Source of the DNA: Tetraselmis striata | Taxonomy: Eukaryota; Chlorophyta; Chlorodendrophyceae; Chlorodendrales; Chlorodendraceae | Reading direction: 5' to 3' | DNA length: 64,000 nt | Assembly (NCBI GenBank): GCA_006384855.1 | Contig: VCJN01001154.1 | Coordinates: 33,318 to 97,317 of the forward strand | Shown: positions 31,930 to 42,357 of the stretch, piece after piece | How positions within the stretch are numbered: position 1 is the first letter of the stretch | How the letters are laid out: each line of letters begins with the position of its first letter | Translations under genes and position numbers: made by a program | Notes under the pieces: model-generated | Database searches by the model: none | Told to the model about the DNA's origin: nothing | Seen by the model: the letters and a program-made list of their open reading frames with translations, nothing else

Positions 31930-33332
31930 GGTCGGCAGGCCGGCGCCGGAGAGAGGGCGGCAAGAAGGTGGGGCTCGGCCGCCATCGACACCGTCCAGGG
32001 CGCTCCAGAGCCCGGGCGCGGGCGCCGTGCGCGGGACGGGCGGCCCAGGTACTGTACACTGTACTGCAGTGACGGCCGTACCGCCAGGGATTGGCCGCAG
32101 GCCTTAGCATAACAGCGAAGATACGGGTACTTGTCGTACGCTGTCAGACCCCGCTGCTCCGCGAGGCCGCGGGCGGCGGTGTCGTCGGTCAGAATCCACA
32201 AGCGAGGCTCGTCGCCGTCGCGTGGCGGGAGTGGCTCCAGACCGGAAGGGGGGACTTGACCGAAGTAGGCGAAGTCGACGTACTCGAGCTCGGTATCGAG
32301 TGCGTCCAGCTCAGCAGGAAGGGGCTCTTGCGCTCCTTGCTCACCACCCTCGGGCGCAGGCGCGCCCGCGGAAATGGCTGGCTGGGTGCCTTTGGGAGGA
32401 GGCGGTTGCACGGGAGGGGCCAGTCGAGCGAGTAGGGCAGCCGTAGCCGCCTCGAACTGCTCGGCCAGCCGCTTCTCCTGGGCTATTGCTTGGGCCGTCA
32501 GGCGTTTCTCCAATTCGGTGTCGTCGGTCAGAATCCACAAGCGAGGCTCGTCGCCGTCGCGTGGGGGTGGGTCCAGACCGGAAGGGGGGACTTGGCCGAA
32601 GTAGGCGAAGTCGACGTACTCGAGCCCGGTGTCGAGTGCGTCCAGCTCAGCAGGAAGGGGCTCTTGCTCTCCTTGCTCACCACCCTCGGGCGCAGGCGCG
32701 CCCGCGGAAATGGCTGGCTGGGTGCCTTTGGGAGGAGGCGAATGCACGGGAGGGGCCAGTCGAGCGAGTAAGGCGGCCGTAGCCGCCTCGAACTGCTCGG
32801 CCAGCCGCTTCTCCTGGGCTATTGCTTGGGCCGTCAGGCGTTTCTCCAATTCGGTGTCGTCGGTCAGAATCCACAAGCGAGGCTCGTCGCCGTCGCGTGG
32901 CGGGAGTGGCTCCAGACCGGAAGGGGGGACTTGGCCGAAGTAGGCGAAGTCGACGTACTCGAGCCCGGTGTCGAGTGCGTCCAGCTCAGCAGGAAGGGGC
33001 TCTTGCTCTCCTTGCTCACCACCCTCGGGCGCAGGCGCGCCCGCGGAAATGGCTGGCTGGGTGCCTTTGGGAGGAGGCGAATGCACGGGAGGGGCCAGTC
33101 GAGCGAGTAAGGCGGCCGTAGCCGCCTCGAACTGCTCGGCCAGCCGCTTCTCCAGGGCTTCCGCTTGGGCCGTCAGGCGTTTCTCCAATTCCGCGATGGA
33201 TGCCGCAGTGGCGCCGCCCGGGGCGTCGTCGACTAGGGCGTCTTCCGGTACATGACGAGGGGGCATCCTGCTGTCGCGGGGTGGGGAAGGTGTAGCGTCT
33301 CGGGAGGCTGAGGCTCGGGTCCGAGTCGGCAT
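31740..33332 (-). CDS. Coiled-coil repeat protein (gag-like) of the PAT-like element
   Basis: I chose the ATG at 33332; the frame is open slightly further upstream without an ATG. Residues about 40-390 consist of three near-identical repeats of 112-113 residues (DNA period 336-339 bp). Each has a charged helix (ELEKRLTAQAIAQEKRLAEQ, FEAATAALLARL), a proline-rich linker (PPPKGTQPAI), an acidic stretch and WILTDD. The helix should form a coiled coil, which suits a multimerising capsid-type protein. The last 130 or so residues (Pro/Arg-rich) look out of frame, as the other frame there holds the recombinase fragment. Its position between A1 and the recombinase matches gag in PAT elements. The function is inferred from position and shape only. 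Confidence 0.5.
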   Translation of the reverse strand: MPTRTRASASRDATPSPPRDSRMPPRHVPEDALVDDAPGGATAASIAELEKRLTAQAEALEKRLAEQFEAATAALLARLAPPVHSPPPKGTQPAISAGAPAPEGGEQGEQEPLPAELDALDTGLEYVDFAYFGQVPPSGLEPLPPRDGDEPRLWILTDDTELEKRLTAQAIAQEKRLAEQFEAATAALLARLAPPVHSPPPKGTQPAISAGAPAPEGGEQGEQEPLPAELDALDTGLEYVDFAYFGQVPPSGLDPPPRDGDEPRLWILTDDTELEKRLTAQAIAQEKRLAEQFEAATAALLARLAPPVQPPPPKGTQPAISAGAPAPEGGEQGAQEPLPAELDALDTELEYVDFAYFGQVPPSGLEPLPPRDGDEPRLWILTDDTAARGLAEQRGLTAYDKYPYLRCYAKACGQSLAVRPSLQYSVQYLGRPSRARRPRPGSGAPWTVSMAAEPHLLAALSPAPACRPCFGASPRWSLPPLGPFQPLPLTGCGTPAWRRAPSRPPVSRGHRTGCAKARPRQRAAMLRFCC

Positions 33333-33376
33333 AGAGTAAGCTGACACTCTGCTCGACTGCTAGAGTCGAGACTGCT

Positions 33377-33548
33377 TGCGCGAGCCGGTTGAGGCGAGCG
33401 CAAAGCAGAGAGTGCCGGTGCCCGAGGGCGGATCCCTCAGGTCGTGGTGCTGGTGCGGGCCGGCAGGCCCCAGTCCGTGCGCCGACCGCGGGGATCGTGC
33501 GCAGTACAACATTGCTAAGTACTGTAAACCTCTAGATGACTACATCTG
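33377..33548. repeat. Split direct repeat A1
   Basis: 172 bp, the outer copy of the A repeat; see A2. Confidence 0.9.
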
Positions 33549-34055
33549 GCCATATATATATGTGCCCAGGTACATTTTATTATTACATGAGCTAGCAGCA
33601 GAGGGCGATACCCAGGTATATCGATCGTCCTATCACTCGCGCGCGGCGGGCGGATGAGTGACCGGCGCTGCTGACGGTGCTAAACGATGAGGGGCGATGC
33701 TGCGCTGCGCGCGACGACGATGTTGGCGCAACTAGGGACGACGTCAAGTATGACACGAAGCAGCCCCAACTGCTGTCGGCCAAATCTTGAATCACGTGCA
33801 CGCCAATACTGGAGAAACTCGGCGGTTCATCTGTGCTCCGTGCCGGCGGCGCGTCATGTCCCTCGCCCGGCCCGCTTCTGCGTCAGCCGCCGCCGCCAGA
33901 CTGCCTGTCCTGTGGTCCCGTCGCCACAATATAAGCGGCCAATCGCTACTGTCGTCGCCGCAGAGGCACCGCCAGGGTGGGGCAACCCAGGTGCTAGGTA
34001 AGACCTTAATCTACGCCCTCAACTACGGGTCTCCGGTGCAACGGGCGTCCGCAGT
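33549..34055. other. Upstream region of the Nudix gene
   Basis: No motif-bearing frame. It begins with a TATATATATGTG stretch and probably holds the promoter and 5' leader of the next gene; no core promoter element can be assigned with confidence. Confidence 0.4.
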
Positions 34056-35588
34056 ATGGCACCGGCAACTTGTTTGAAAGGGTTGCCGCTTCCTTCGCCA
34101 GGCCGCCCGCGAAGTACGGCACAGGTCCACATCGGCGTGCGTGCTGTGGCCGCGGAACCCATGGACTCAGCGGCGCTGATGGAGGGGTTTCACCGCTGCG
34201 TGGCCTCTTGCAACGACGCTGGCGACGCGCAGTCACAGTTTGTGCCATGGACTGTCGAGGGTAAGGTCGCAGGGTACCTGACGCAGGAGATGGTGCAGGC
34301 GCTGAGCAACTACCCAGACGTGTTCAGTGTAAGCTCAACCTCCACGCTCGCCATCAGTCCCTTTTGCACATGTGGATTTGCCGAGGATGTGCGCTCGATT
34401 TGCCTGTGCCACTGGGTGCCGACGGAAGAGATGCAGTATTGTCGATATGTATCCTAGATATAGAGTCCACAGATACTACATATTATCCATGTCTCCCATA
34501 AATAAAATTCCGCGTTATGACATGGAGGGTGTTCACATACTATACCAGAAAGTGATTCAGTGACAGTGTCCCTCAAGGTGGTCCCCCAAAGAAATAAGGA
34601 TTAGTGAATGTTTGGGACGAGGATCATGATGCATACAAGTCGCCAGAGTACTGTACCGCAATAACTCGCCATGCGTTCATGCTGACACGTTGGGAATGGA
34701 ACAATGAGTACAGACGGGCTGGCGGATTGGGGATGGCAGGTGGTTGCTGGCGATAGCGTGGAGCTCAATGGCTCATTGCGCACCATAGAGGCACGCAATG
34801 CAGCCATGGCAAAGGTGACGGCAGACCTGCGGGGCAAAGGCGTTATCACCGGCTGGCGGGACGAGCTGTTCCCAGTGATCCAGTCCTTCTCCTCGGAGCC
34901 GCTGCTGCTGGTGGAGCGCGCGGCCGCGACGCAGCTGGGCATCAAGGCGTACGGCGTCCACATTAACGGCTTTGTGCGGCGCCCGGACGGTTCCAAGCAG
35001 CTCTGGGTGGGGCGCCGCAGCAAGACCAAACAGACGTGGCCGGGCATGCTGGATCACATCGTGGCAGGTGAGGGGGTTCTCTTCCATCAATGCCCTCTGC
35101 CCCTGCTCCCTGCGCAGCTTGTCACCGCATTGTATACTACCGATCTAGATGGACCACAACGTGACGAGCATCTGCTGGCAACTGCGCATCCAGGCGGGCA
35201 GCCGCACGGCATCAGCCCACAAGAGAACGTGGTGAAAGAGTGCGGCGAGGAGGCAGGCATCCCGCCAGCACTGGCAGCTGCCGCAGTGCCGGCCGGCGCC
35301 GTGAGCTACTCGTGCATGTACAAAGGCAACCTCAAGCGGGACGTCATGTTTGTGTACGACATTGAGCTGCCAGAGTCGTTTGTGCCGCAGCCACAGGACG
35401 GCGAGGTGGAGGAGTTTATGCTGTGGCCGATGAGCAAGGTCATGCAGGTGGTGGCGGAGGGCGTGCAGTTCAAGCCTAACTGCCAGCTGATCATCATAGA
35501 CTTCCTCATCCGGCACGGACACATCACGCCCGAGCAGCGCGGATATCTGGAACTGCTGGCCAGCCTGCGCAGCGGCGACTGCTCCTAG
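34056..35588 (+). CDS. Nudix hydrolase, DUF4743 type (plant NUDT20/24, yeast YJR142W family)
   Basis: At least three exons. Exon 1 (from the ATG at 34056) has a Ser/Pro/Arg-rich start suited to a transit peptide, then MEGFHRCVASCNDAGDAQSQ and VAGYLTQEMVQALSNYP, the DUF4743 N-terminal domain. A donor lies at 34327 or 34329. The next exon begins near 34714 and carries GIKAYGVHINGFVRR, LWVGRRSKTKQTWPGMLDHI and VAG, ending at GTGAGG (35068). A 126-bp intron (35068-35193) ends CCAG, and the last exon resumes GGQPHGISPQENVVKECGEE, AGIP. Splicing restores the Nudix box, with KEC-x-EE-x-G in place of REx2EExG. The end, RGYLELLASLRSGDCS, matches the plant family's C-terminus. In this family, yeast and plant members hydrolyse damaged (oxo-, oxy-) thiamine diphosphate; that role here is inferred. 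The first intron junction is not settled. Confidence 0.88.
35068..35193 (+). other. In-frame intron inside the Nudix box
   Basis: GTGAGG donor and ATCCAG acceptor; 126 bp, a multiple of three with no stop codon. If retained it would insert 42 residues between VAG and GQPHGI and split the catalytic motif. Confidence 0.85.
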
Positions 35589-35811
35589 CGCCATTGACAG
35601 AACCTGGGGAGTGGGAGCCTACTCGAGCGTGGATAAACGCAGCGCTGCATTCCATAGATCAGCCGAGCATATTAGTCAGAGAGAACATCCCTTTCATTTA
35701 CTCAGTCACGCCGTCAAGGCACTCCTCTTTGCTCTCTATCTGCTCCACCGCCTCCTCCCCACCTCTACGCATCCCGCTGCCTGCCACACATTGCACAAAC
35801 TGCGCCCCGCC
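35589..35811. other. Convergent intergenic region
   Basis: 223 bp between two tail-to-tail stop codons, so it must hold both 3' UTRs. I saw no distinctive signal. Confidence 0.5.
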
Positions 35812-36609
35812 CTAAGCCGGCAGTAGCCTGGCGGACAGGGCTCGCTGCTTGGCAAAGTAGTATACAGTGGCAAAGGGACCGTAGAGGGCGCCGTAGTAGA
35901 TGGGCCAGTTGAGCCAGGTGACGGGCAGGTGCACCGCCTCCAGTAATGTGACCAGCAGCAGAAAGCCCGCGGCGATTGCCACCACGGCGAGTGGCAGCAC
36001 CGCTGCGCTCTGCCCCGCCGCGAGCAGGAAGTACGACAGGAACTCGCCGGCGGGCATGTCGGGCCGGCGGCGTCGCACGTCCCACAGGCTGAGGCCGTAG
36101 TAGGCGCCGCCGATGACCAGGATGCGCAGCGGCAGCTCCGGCTCCAGGTCTGGGAATGCGTCGCCCCATGCGAGACTCCCCCAGAGTGCACCCCACGTCC
36201 CGAGGAAGCTGCCCCACACGAGTGGCCGCCGCATTGCCACGCAAGGGGTGTCCCCCAGGCGCAGCTGCCGTGCGAGAGCCGCGCCTCCCACCCCCAGCGC
36301 GCCCAGCAGGCCTAGCACGCCGCGCGGGCCAAGGCTAGCGTGCAGTACATGGTGCAGGCCCGCAAGCGGCCAGGTGATGGGCGCAGCGGCGGCGGCTGCG
36401 GCGTGCGCTGCGAGACCACTGGAGGGGCCCAGCTCCCGCAGGCCATCCAGCTGCGACAGCAGCACAACGCCGTTGAGCGCCGCCCAGCCGCCCAGCAGCG
36501 CGGCGCTGGTGCGACTCAGGGAGGGGGGCTTGCCAGAGAGCGCCACCTCCGTGCCCAGCCAGCATAGCAGCAGCCCGTTGGCCAGCTGAAGGACAAAGTC
36601 TGGGTCCAT
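35812..36609 (-). CDS. Multi-pass membrane protein, unrecognised
   Basis: 265 residues from the ATG at 36609. The frame is open 18 codons further upstream, but without an ATG. I count seven to eight hydrophobic segments, including FVLQLANGLLLCWLGTEVAL near the start, AALLGGWAALNGVVLL, a W-rich segment (FLGTWGALWGSLAWG, about residue 150), ILVIGGAYYGLSLW, a long pair in the region LSYFLLAAGQSAAVLPLAVV onward, and YYGALYGPFATVYYF near the end. A basic loop, DVRRRRPDMP, separates the last three. The length and helix count would suit a small integral membrane protein of the plastid or endomembranes; an upstream exon could add a targeting peptide. I do not recognise the family. It is convergent with the Nudix gene. 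Confidence 0.65.
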   Translation of the reverse strand: MDPDFVLQLANGLLLCWLGTEVALSGKPPSLSRTSAALLGGWAALNGVVLLSQLDGLRELGPSSGLAAHAAAAAAAPITWPLAGLHHVLHASLGPRGVLGLLGALGVGGAALARQLRLGDTPCVAMRRPLVWGSFLGTWGALWGSLAWGDAFPDLEPELPLRILVIGGAYYGLSLWDVRRRRPDMPAGEFLSYFLLAAGQSAAVLPLAVVAIAAGFLLLVTLLEAVHLPVTWLNWPIYYGALYGPFATVYYFAKQRALSARLLPA

Positions 36610-37056
36610 CTTTGTGGCGCCCGCTGGCAACACCTCAGCCAGGAGGGAGCCTCTCCCTTTCAAGAGCCCTCCAGAGCCGGTATATCACGCCTATTCACTA
36701 CACCCAGAGGGTGAGACTGTTTGTCAGGTGGGCGCAGCTCCGCTGGCAGAACACTAATCAGATGACGCGGTAGAACAGCCGGCACTTGGACTTGCCTTCG
36801 GCAGGCGCCACCGCAAGCAGAGCGGATAGACCTGCTGCCACCTATTTGTACGGGGCATTTGCTAGCCCACGTACGGTGTCGGCTAGCGATGGGAAGCGAC
36901 GCGCTGGCACCAGGCGGGGCGCGACTGCACGAGCTGCTACACAGGCCTGCGTATTGCAAGTGCAGCACGCACTGCGCGGAAGTGATGGACCGTGTGCCGG
37001 CGACGCGGCGCGGCGGCGAGTGCTAACTAATACCGGTACTACAGTACCCTGTAACC
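36610..37056. other. Upstream region of the membrane-protein gene
   Basis: No recognisable coding frame. It probably contains the promoter of the minus-strand gene and is bounded on the right by the LINE target site. Confidence 0.4.
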
Positions 37057-37313
37057 CTGTTTTGGAGGTTTTTCTTTTTTTCGCCTCCGGGACAGGACTG
37101 GCACCAGTGAAACCCTTGCAGCGTCTCTACGACGGCCGTTTAGGCAGCAGTCCAGGTATTACGGAAAGCCCTGGGTAGGCGACGCTCCGTTTTAGTCATC
37201 AAGCAAATTGCCGAAGCATTTCGCAAGACTAATTGAAGGCCACGAACAGAATTTCCAACACCGCCTAAAACACTGCCATCAAAAATACCCGGCACTGACC
37301 ACGAAGGTCCGCC

Positions 37314-37817
37314 CTACCCGTTTGGGCGTCGGCCCATTCGAGTAATGCGAGTTGAAGCAAGCCCCAACCCGCGGAGCAGAGCATTTCGGGAGTGCGATAC
37401 ATGTGCAACAAAAAAGGCAATGTGAGGGAGGGCCCGGCGCCATAGCTGGAAAAATTTCCCATTCCCAGTAAAATCCAGGGCGCCGTGAAGGGAGGGGGGG
37501 ACCCCGCCCAAAATAAAGGCAGTTAAGTCCTCAGGTTTGGACGCAATAACCTGACTACTAATAAAATCCCTGAACTCCGGAACTAACAACCCCAAATTAT
37601 GACGGTGATACCCCCACCGCGGGCACTCCACCAACATATGTTCGATAGTCTCAGATTCACCTCCGCCACATGCAAGGCAGTGTTCAAGGAACCGCTCAGG
37701 CATGGCATGAATCCGGGCCAATCGGCGGGCAGTGGGAAATACTCGGGTGCGTAATTGTATCATAATGTGCAGCCCGGCCACAGCCCCCGCGGGGACACCC
37801 ACACCGTACTGTGGCAA
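37314..37817 (-). pseudogene. LINE copy 1: C-terminal zinc-finger region
   Basis: Carries HCLACGGGESETIEHMLVEC, a CX2CX9HX4C pattern usual at the C-terminus of L1-type proteins, followed by ILGGVPPSLHGALDFTGNGK. It ends TRMGRRPNG, the same as copy 3. Confidence 0.85.
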
Positions 37818-37838
37818 CGGGTTTGACGCATAGGACGC

Positions 37839-38903
37839 CTAGACATATATACCCCAGGTGTTGTTGCGTGCTAACGATGCCGACGATTCGTAACGCGCCC
37901 ACACCGATGCCTTTACTAGTTTAGCGGCATCGCGCGCGGCCAGTGACCTCCACTCAAGTGGAAGGTGCGCCCCCTCAGCTAGCCCTATGTTCGCCCTAGC
38001 TATTCGACCTAACCACCGCACAATCCCTGACGTCCACGTGTTAGGGCGCGCCCGACTTGGCTGATCTACTAAATGGGTTATACATGTATGCAAGTCGGAT
38101 GCTTTAAGGAACGCCCGAGCCCGTGCCGCAGCGGCCGTAGCCTCTATGGGCGCAATATCCAATTCCCGCATCATCGGTGCAGTGGCCACCCCAGGGGAGT
38201 TTTTACCTACCCCAATGAGGCACCGCAAGCACTGATTGAGTACGGTTTGTACTTTATTTGCGCCGCTAGTTCTATCCATGCCCCATACTTCACACCCATA
38301 AGTTAAAACCGGCAGTACACAGGTTTTAAAAACCGACACACGCACATTAATAGGAATTATGTCCCGTCCACCGACTAATACCGAATCGAGCGCCTCAATA
38401 GCGCGTTTACCCTTCTTAACCCGGTCGTCTACTATGTGTTGCATACCTAAATCCGACTTAATGACCGTACCCAAGTACCTATATTCATTTACAACCGGTA
38501 CCCGTTCCCCCCCAAGCTGCCATCGGGCAGCTTGTTCGCGTAACGCGGTCTCGTCGGAATATCGGCCTAATGCCATCACCCCACACTTAAGTACCCCAAA
38601 CCCCATAAAATGGTCCTCCGCCCACTGCGAGAAGTGGGCGAACATGGCATGCAGGTTATCGAACGAGCCTGTGATACCAACAGCGTCGTCCGCGTGTAAC
38701 TGACATGGCACCCTTAGTGGTTGCCTTGCCGCTAATGTGTCGGTGCACCCTGGTACATCACACCCTAGATGTTCTACCCCATCGTTAATGAATATGTTAA
38801 ATAGGATGGGGGAAGCGGGGCATCCCTGTCGGAGGCCACGCTCTATGGGTATATTTAGGGTCTGATAGTGTTCCCGGGGCCACCCCTGTCTTGACCCGTA
38901 CAA
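37839..38903 (-). pseudogene. LINE copy 1: C-terminal half of reverse transcriptase
   Basis: Continues from the previous piece in another frame. It has motif B (GLRQGCPASPILFNIFIN), a three-residue deletion relative to copy 3 just after it, and motif C as HADD instead of YADD, which would disable catalysis. The thumb region (YLGTVIKSDLGMQHIVDDRV) follows. It ends at a stop after NNTWGIYV, where copy 3 reads on. Confidence 0.85.
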
Positions 38904-40598
38904 TACTATCCCTGTATAAAGTTTTAATGAAGGTAAGCATATGACCCGTAACTCCTATGGCTTGTAGTTTTAGGAATAACAGCTCATGAGGTACGGTGTC
39001 ATATGCCTTCCTAAAATCAATAAAACCCGCGTACGTGGGTAGACCTGCCGCTTGGCGACGAGCCGCGATATCAAACAAGCCGGCGACTTGCATGGGGCCC
39101 TCCTCATTCCGCATAAAACCCGCTTGCCAACGGCGGATTATCTCTTTAGCTTGGCAGACGTCTTGCAAGCGTTGGGAAATGACGGTCATAAGGAGTTTCA
39201 TAGCGGCACCCATAATCGAAATACCCCTATAATTGTCCATAACGGTCGCGTCGCCTTTCTTGGGCACCGATACTATGGCCGAGCTACGCCACTGCTGGGG
39301 GATATAGATCTTAGTCCATATCCCGTTAATCCCGTTTAGTGCGGGGGCAATGGGTGGCGATGTACCGTGGCGGTGTTCCCACGCCGCACGGCATATCGCA
39401 ACCCGTTGTGCTAGGGGGTGGGGGTCACGCAGCAGCTCCCGATAGTGCCGCGCCCAGCACGCATTGATTTCGCCCGGCTCGGTATGAATTACCCCCGAGA
39501 CCGGATCGCGTACTGGCTGGTCGTTCGCGCCCTCGAATGAACCCTGCCCCTTACGGAGAGAGCGCGCCCACTTCCAGAAATCCCGTCTCCCCCCACCCTT
39601 CTTAAAATCCTGAACCGCTTTTAGCACGGCCCGCTCCCTCTGGCGGCGGCGGTTATTACGTACTAGTGTCCGGACCCTATGCCGTGCAGCAGCATAATGT
39701 GCCGACGCTAGAGCGGCATCCCGAGGGCCCCTAGTCCCCCGACACGCCATAAAGGCAATGCGCCGACGATTAATCGCACCTAGGATAGACCGTTGCAGCG
39801 GCGGCCCTAGGCCACGACGCCTGGGCTTGGTAACAGCCCCTACCCCACGCGCCGCCGACGATATTGCCTGGATAAAGTGGTCGGCGCCGGTGTCTAGGGA
39901 TCCCCCCCCTCCCGAGGGCCCGCCGTCTACAGGTGGGTCATCTAGACGGGTGAGCACCGCGAACGGATTAGAGGTGACAAAATCGTGGAACGGCTTGGGC
40001 CATTCAGAGGGAGAGTCACCGTGGGCCGGTTTGGGAATGGACCTTGCAGACAGGCGTTCATGCAGGGGAGGTGGACATGCATCCTCACGGATGGCGCCCA
40101 TGGGGAAAGAAGACAGGACAGGGAAGTGATCGGAGGTGTCCCAAGAGTAGTCCACCCATGCCGAGGGCGAGAGAGGGGGGGGAGGGCCTATGGTGGGAGG
40201 CCATGCGATGAAGTGGTCGAGAACGCGGCAGCTGCCCCTCCGACAAGTACCCCGTTCGCGCGCCGATGCGTCCCGCGGCCACATGGGCTTACCGCCGGGA
40301 AGGCACCGCCAACGCCTGAGTAGTGCCGTCAACTCCCTTTCATCCATGTTCCATTCGCCCCCCACCACGATCATATCCCTCGGATAACTCGTACGAAGCC
40401 GCGCCAACTCTTCGCGCAGGCGGTCCCGATACGGTTCCCCCTGTGAGCCGGTGGGCAAATAGGCCGAGATAAATATAGTGGCCGCGGAGTCACTGCAACC
40501 TCCCCCCACCCGGACACAGGTCCAACATGAATGGGGCGCGCCGACTGAACGCGCCCGGTACGGCGACAGGACTAACACACAACACCCACGTTCCGATT
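38797..40598 (-). pseudogene. LINE copy 1: endonuclease and N-terminal half of reverse transcriptase
   Basis: The endonuclease/exonuclease/phosphatase fold shows IFISAYLPTG, DMIVVGGEWNM (the GDxN-like strand) and SWDTSDHFPVLSSF (the SDH motif), so the catalytic C-terminal half is intact, while the N-terminal Asn/Glu motifs are lost to truncation. After a basic linker come the reverse-transcriptase blocks QQWRSSAIVSVPKKGDATVM, DNYRGISIMG and motif A, GFIDFRKAYDTVPH. The frame shifts soon after GVAPGTLSDP near 38870. Compared with copy 3, about 40 residues are deleted before NGIWTK. Confidence 0.85.
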
Positions 40599-40702
40599 CT
40601 GTTTTGGAGGTGCTGGGCCACAATCAATTGTTGTGAACACATTAATACGGTATTTCATGGAAGTGCCCCCCGCCGCACAGTACAGGGAAGACTACTACCA
40701 GC

Positions 40703-40757
40703 ACCAGTCTGCTAGATAGTCTGCCAGTCTGCCAGTCTGCCAGTCTGCTAGTCTGCC
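40703..40757. repeat. CCAGTCTG short tandem repeat
   Basis: Octamer units CCAGTCTG/CTAGTCTG over about 55 bases between LINE copies 1 and 2. Confidence 0.85.
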
Positions 40758-40794
40758 GGGAGTTGCTGCCGGCTGTAGCTTCATCTAAATACAT

Positions 40795-42357
40795 TTTTTC
40801 ACCCCCGGGACAGGACTGTCACCAGTGAAACCCTCTACGACGGCCGTTTAGGCAGCGATCCAGTTACGGAAAGCCCTGGGCGGTAGGCGACGCTCCGTTG
40901 TAGACTTGTAGTCAAAGCATTCTGCAAGACTAATTGAAGGCCACGCACAGAATTTCCAACACTGTTGGATCACCGCCTAAAACACTGCCATCAAAAATAC
41001 CACGAAAGGTCCGCCCTACCCGTTTGGGCGTCGGCCCATTCTAAAGAGTAAGGCGAGTTGGGGCAAGCCCCAATCCGCGGAGCAAAGCATTTCGGGAGTG
41101 CGATACATGCATGTGCAACAAAAAGGCGATAATGTGAGGGAGGGCCCGGCGCCATAGCTGGAAAAATTTCCCATTCCCAGTAAAATCCAGGGTGCCGTGA
41201 AGGGAGGGGGGGACCCCGCCCAAAATAAAGGCAGTTAAGTCGTCCTCAGGTTTTGTCGCAATAACCTGACTACTAATATATTCCCTGAACTCCGGTACTA
41301 ACAACCCCAAATTATGACGGTGATACCCCCGCCGCGGGCACTCCACCAACATATATATGTTCGATGGTCTCAGATTCACCTCCGCCACATGCAAGGCAGT
41401 GTTCAAGGGACCGCTCATGCATGGCATGAATCCGGGCCAATCGGCGGGCAGTGGGAAATACTCGGGAGCGTAATTGTATCATAATGTGCAGCCCGGCTAC
41501 AGTCCCCGCGGGGACACCCATACCGTACTGTGGCACAAGCTAGACGCGTAAGACGCATGGACATATATACCCCTGATTTTAGTGCGTGCTAACGATGCCG
41601 ACGATTCGTAACGCGCCCACACCGACGCCTTTACAAGTTTAGCGGCATCGCGCGCGGCCAGTGACCTCCACTCAAGTGGAAGGTGCGCCCCCTCGGCTAG
41701 CCCTACGTTCGCCTTAGCTAGTCGATCTAACCACCGCACAATCCCCGACGTCCACGTGTTAGGGCGCGCCCGACTTGGCTGATCTGCTAAATGGGTTATA
41801 CATGTATTCGGTGCTGCTTTAAGGAACGCCCGAGCCCGTGCCGCAGCGGCCGTAGCCTCTATGGGCGCAATATCCAATTCCTGCATCATATATATATGTG
41901 CAATGGATGGGCACCCCAAAGGAGTTTTTACCCATCCCAATTAGGCACCGCAAGTAGCACTTATTGAGTACGGTTTGTAATTTATTTATTTTGCGCCGCT
42001 AGTTCTATCCATACCCCATACTTCACACCCGTAAGTTAGAAGCGGTAGTATATAGGTTTTTAAGACAGAAACACGCACATAAACAGGAATCAAGTATGTC
42101 GCGTCCCCCGACAAACATCGAATCGAGCGCCTCAATGGCGCGTTTACCTTTCTTAACCCGGTCGTCTACTATGTGTCACATTCCTAGATCCGAGCTAATG
42201 ACCGTACCTCAATACCTATATTCATTTACAACAGGTACCCGTTCCCCCCCAAGCATTGGGCAGCTTGTTCGCGTAACGCGATACCGTTGGCATGTCGGCC
42301 TAATGCCATCACCCCACACTAGAGTACCCCAAACCCCATAAAATGGTCCTCCGCCCA
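40795..42357 (-). mobile_element. LINE copy 2, 5'-truncated and mutated
   Basis: Same family and orientation as copy 1, beginning within the reverse transcriptase (matching copy 1 at about 38627) and running to the 3' UTR at 40795. Frames at 41497-41940, 41312-41536 and 41041-41427 carry AREA pieces such as IAPIEATAAAARARAFLKA and HCLACGGGESETIEH. Several ATATAT expansions are absent from copies 1 and 3 (about 41350-41357 and 41889-41896). I found no target-site duplication. Confidence 0.85.

Larger units (their letters stand above)
31357..33548 (-). mobile_element. PAT/TOC1-like element with split direct repeats
   Basis: Read on the minus strand the order is A1 (33548-33377), coding region, B1 (31681-31655), A2 (31651-31480), unique 96 bp, B2 (31383-31357). 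A1 and A2 are 172 bp each and nearly identical; B1 and B2 share 27 bp exactly. The A1-ORF-B1-A2-B2 order is the split-direct-repeat hallmark of PAT-like tyrosine-recombinase retrotransposons, the group related to Chlamydomonas TOC1. The interior encodes a repeat-rich protein and a tyrosine-recombinase fragment. No reverse transcriptase is present, so it is a deletion derivative. Confidence 0.75.
37070..40598 (-). mobile_element. LINE copy 1 (L1-type), near-complete but 5'-truncated
   Basis: A perfect 13-bp direct repeat, CTGTTTTGGAGGT, flanks the element at 37057-37069 and 40599-40611. On the minus strand it runs endonuclease, reverse transcriptase, C-terminal zinc-finger-like region, then a 3' UTR ending CCCGGAGGCGAAAAAAAG. 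The 5' end cuts into the endonuclease domain. The reading frame is broken at least twice (near 38900 and 37830). Confidence 0.9.
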
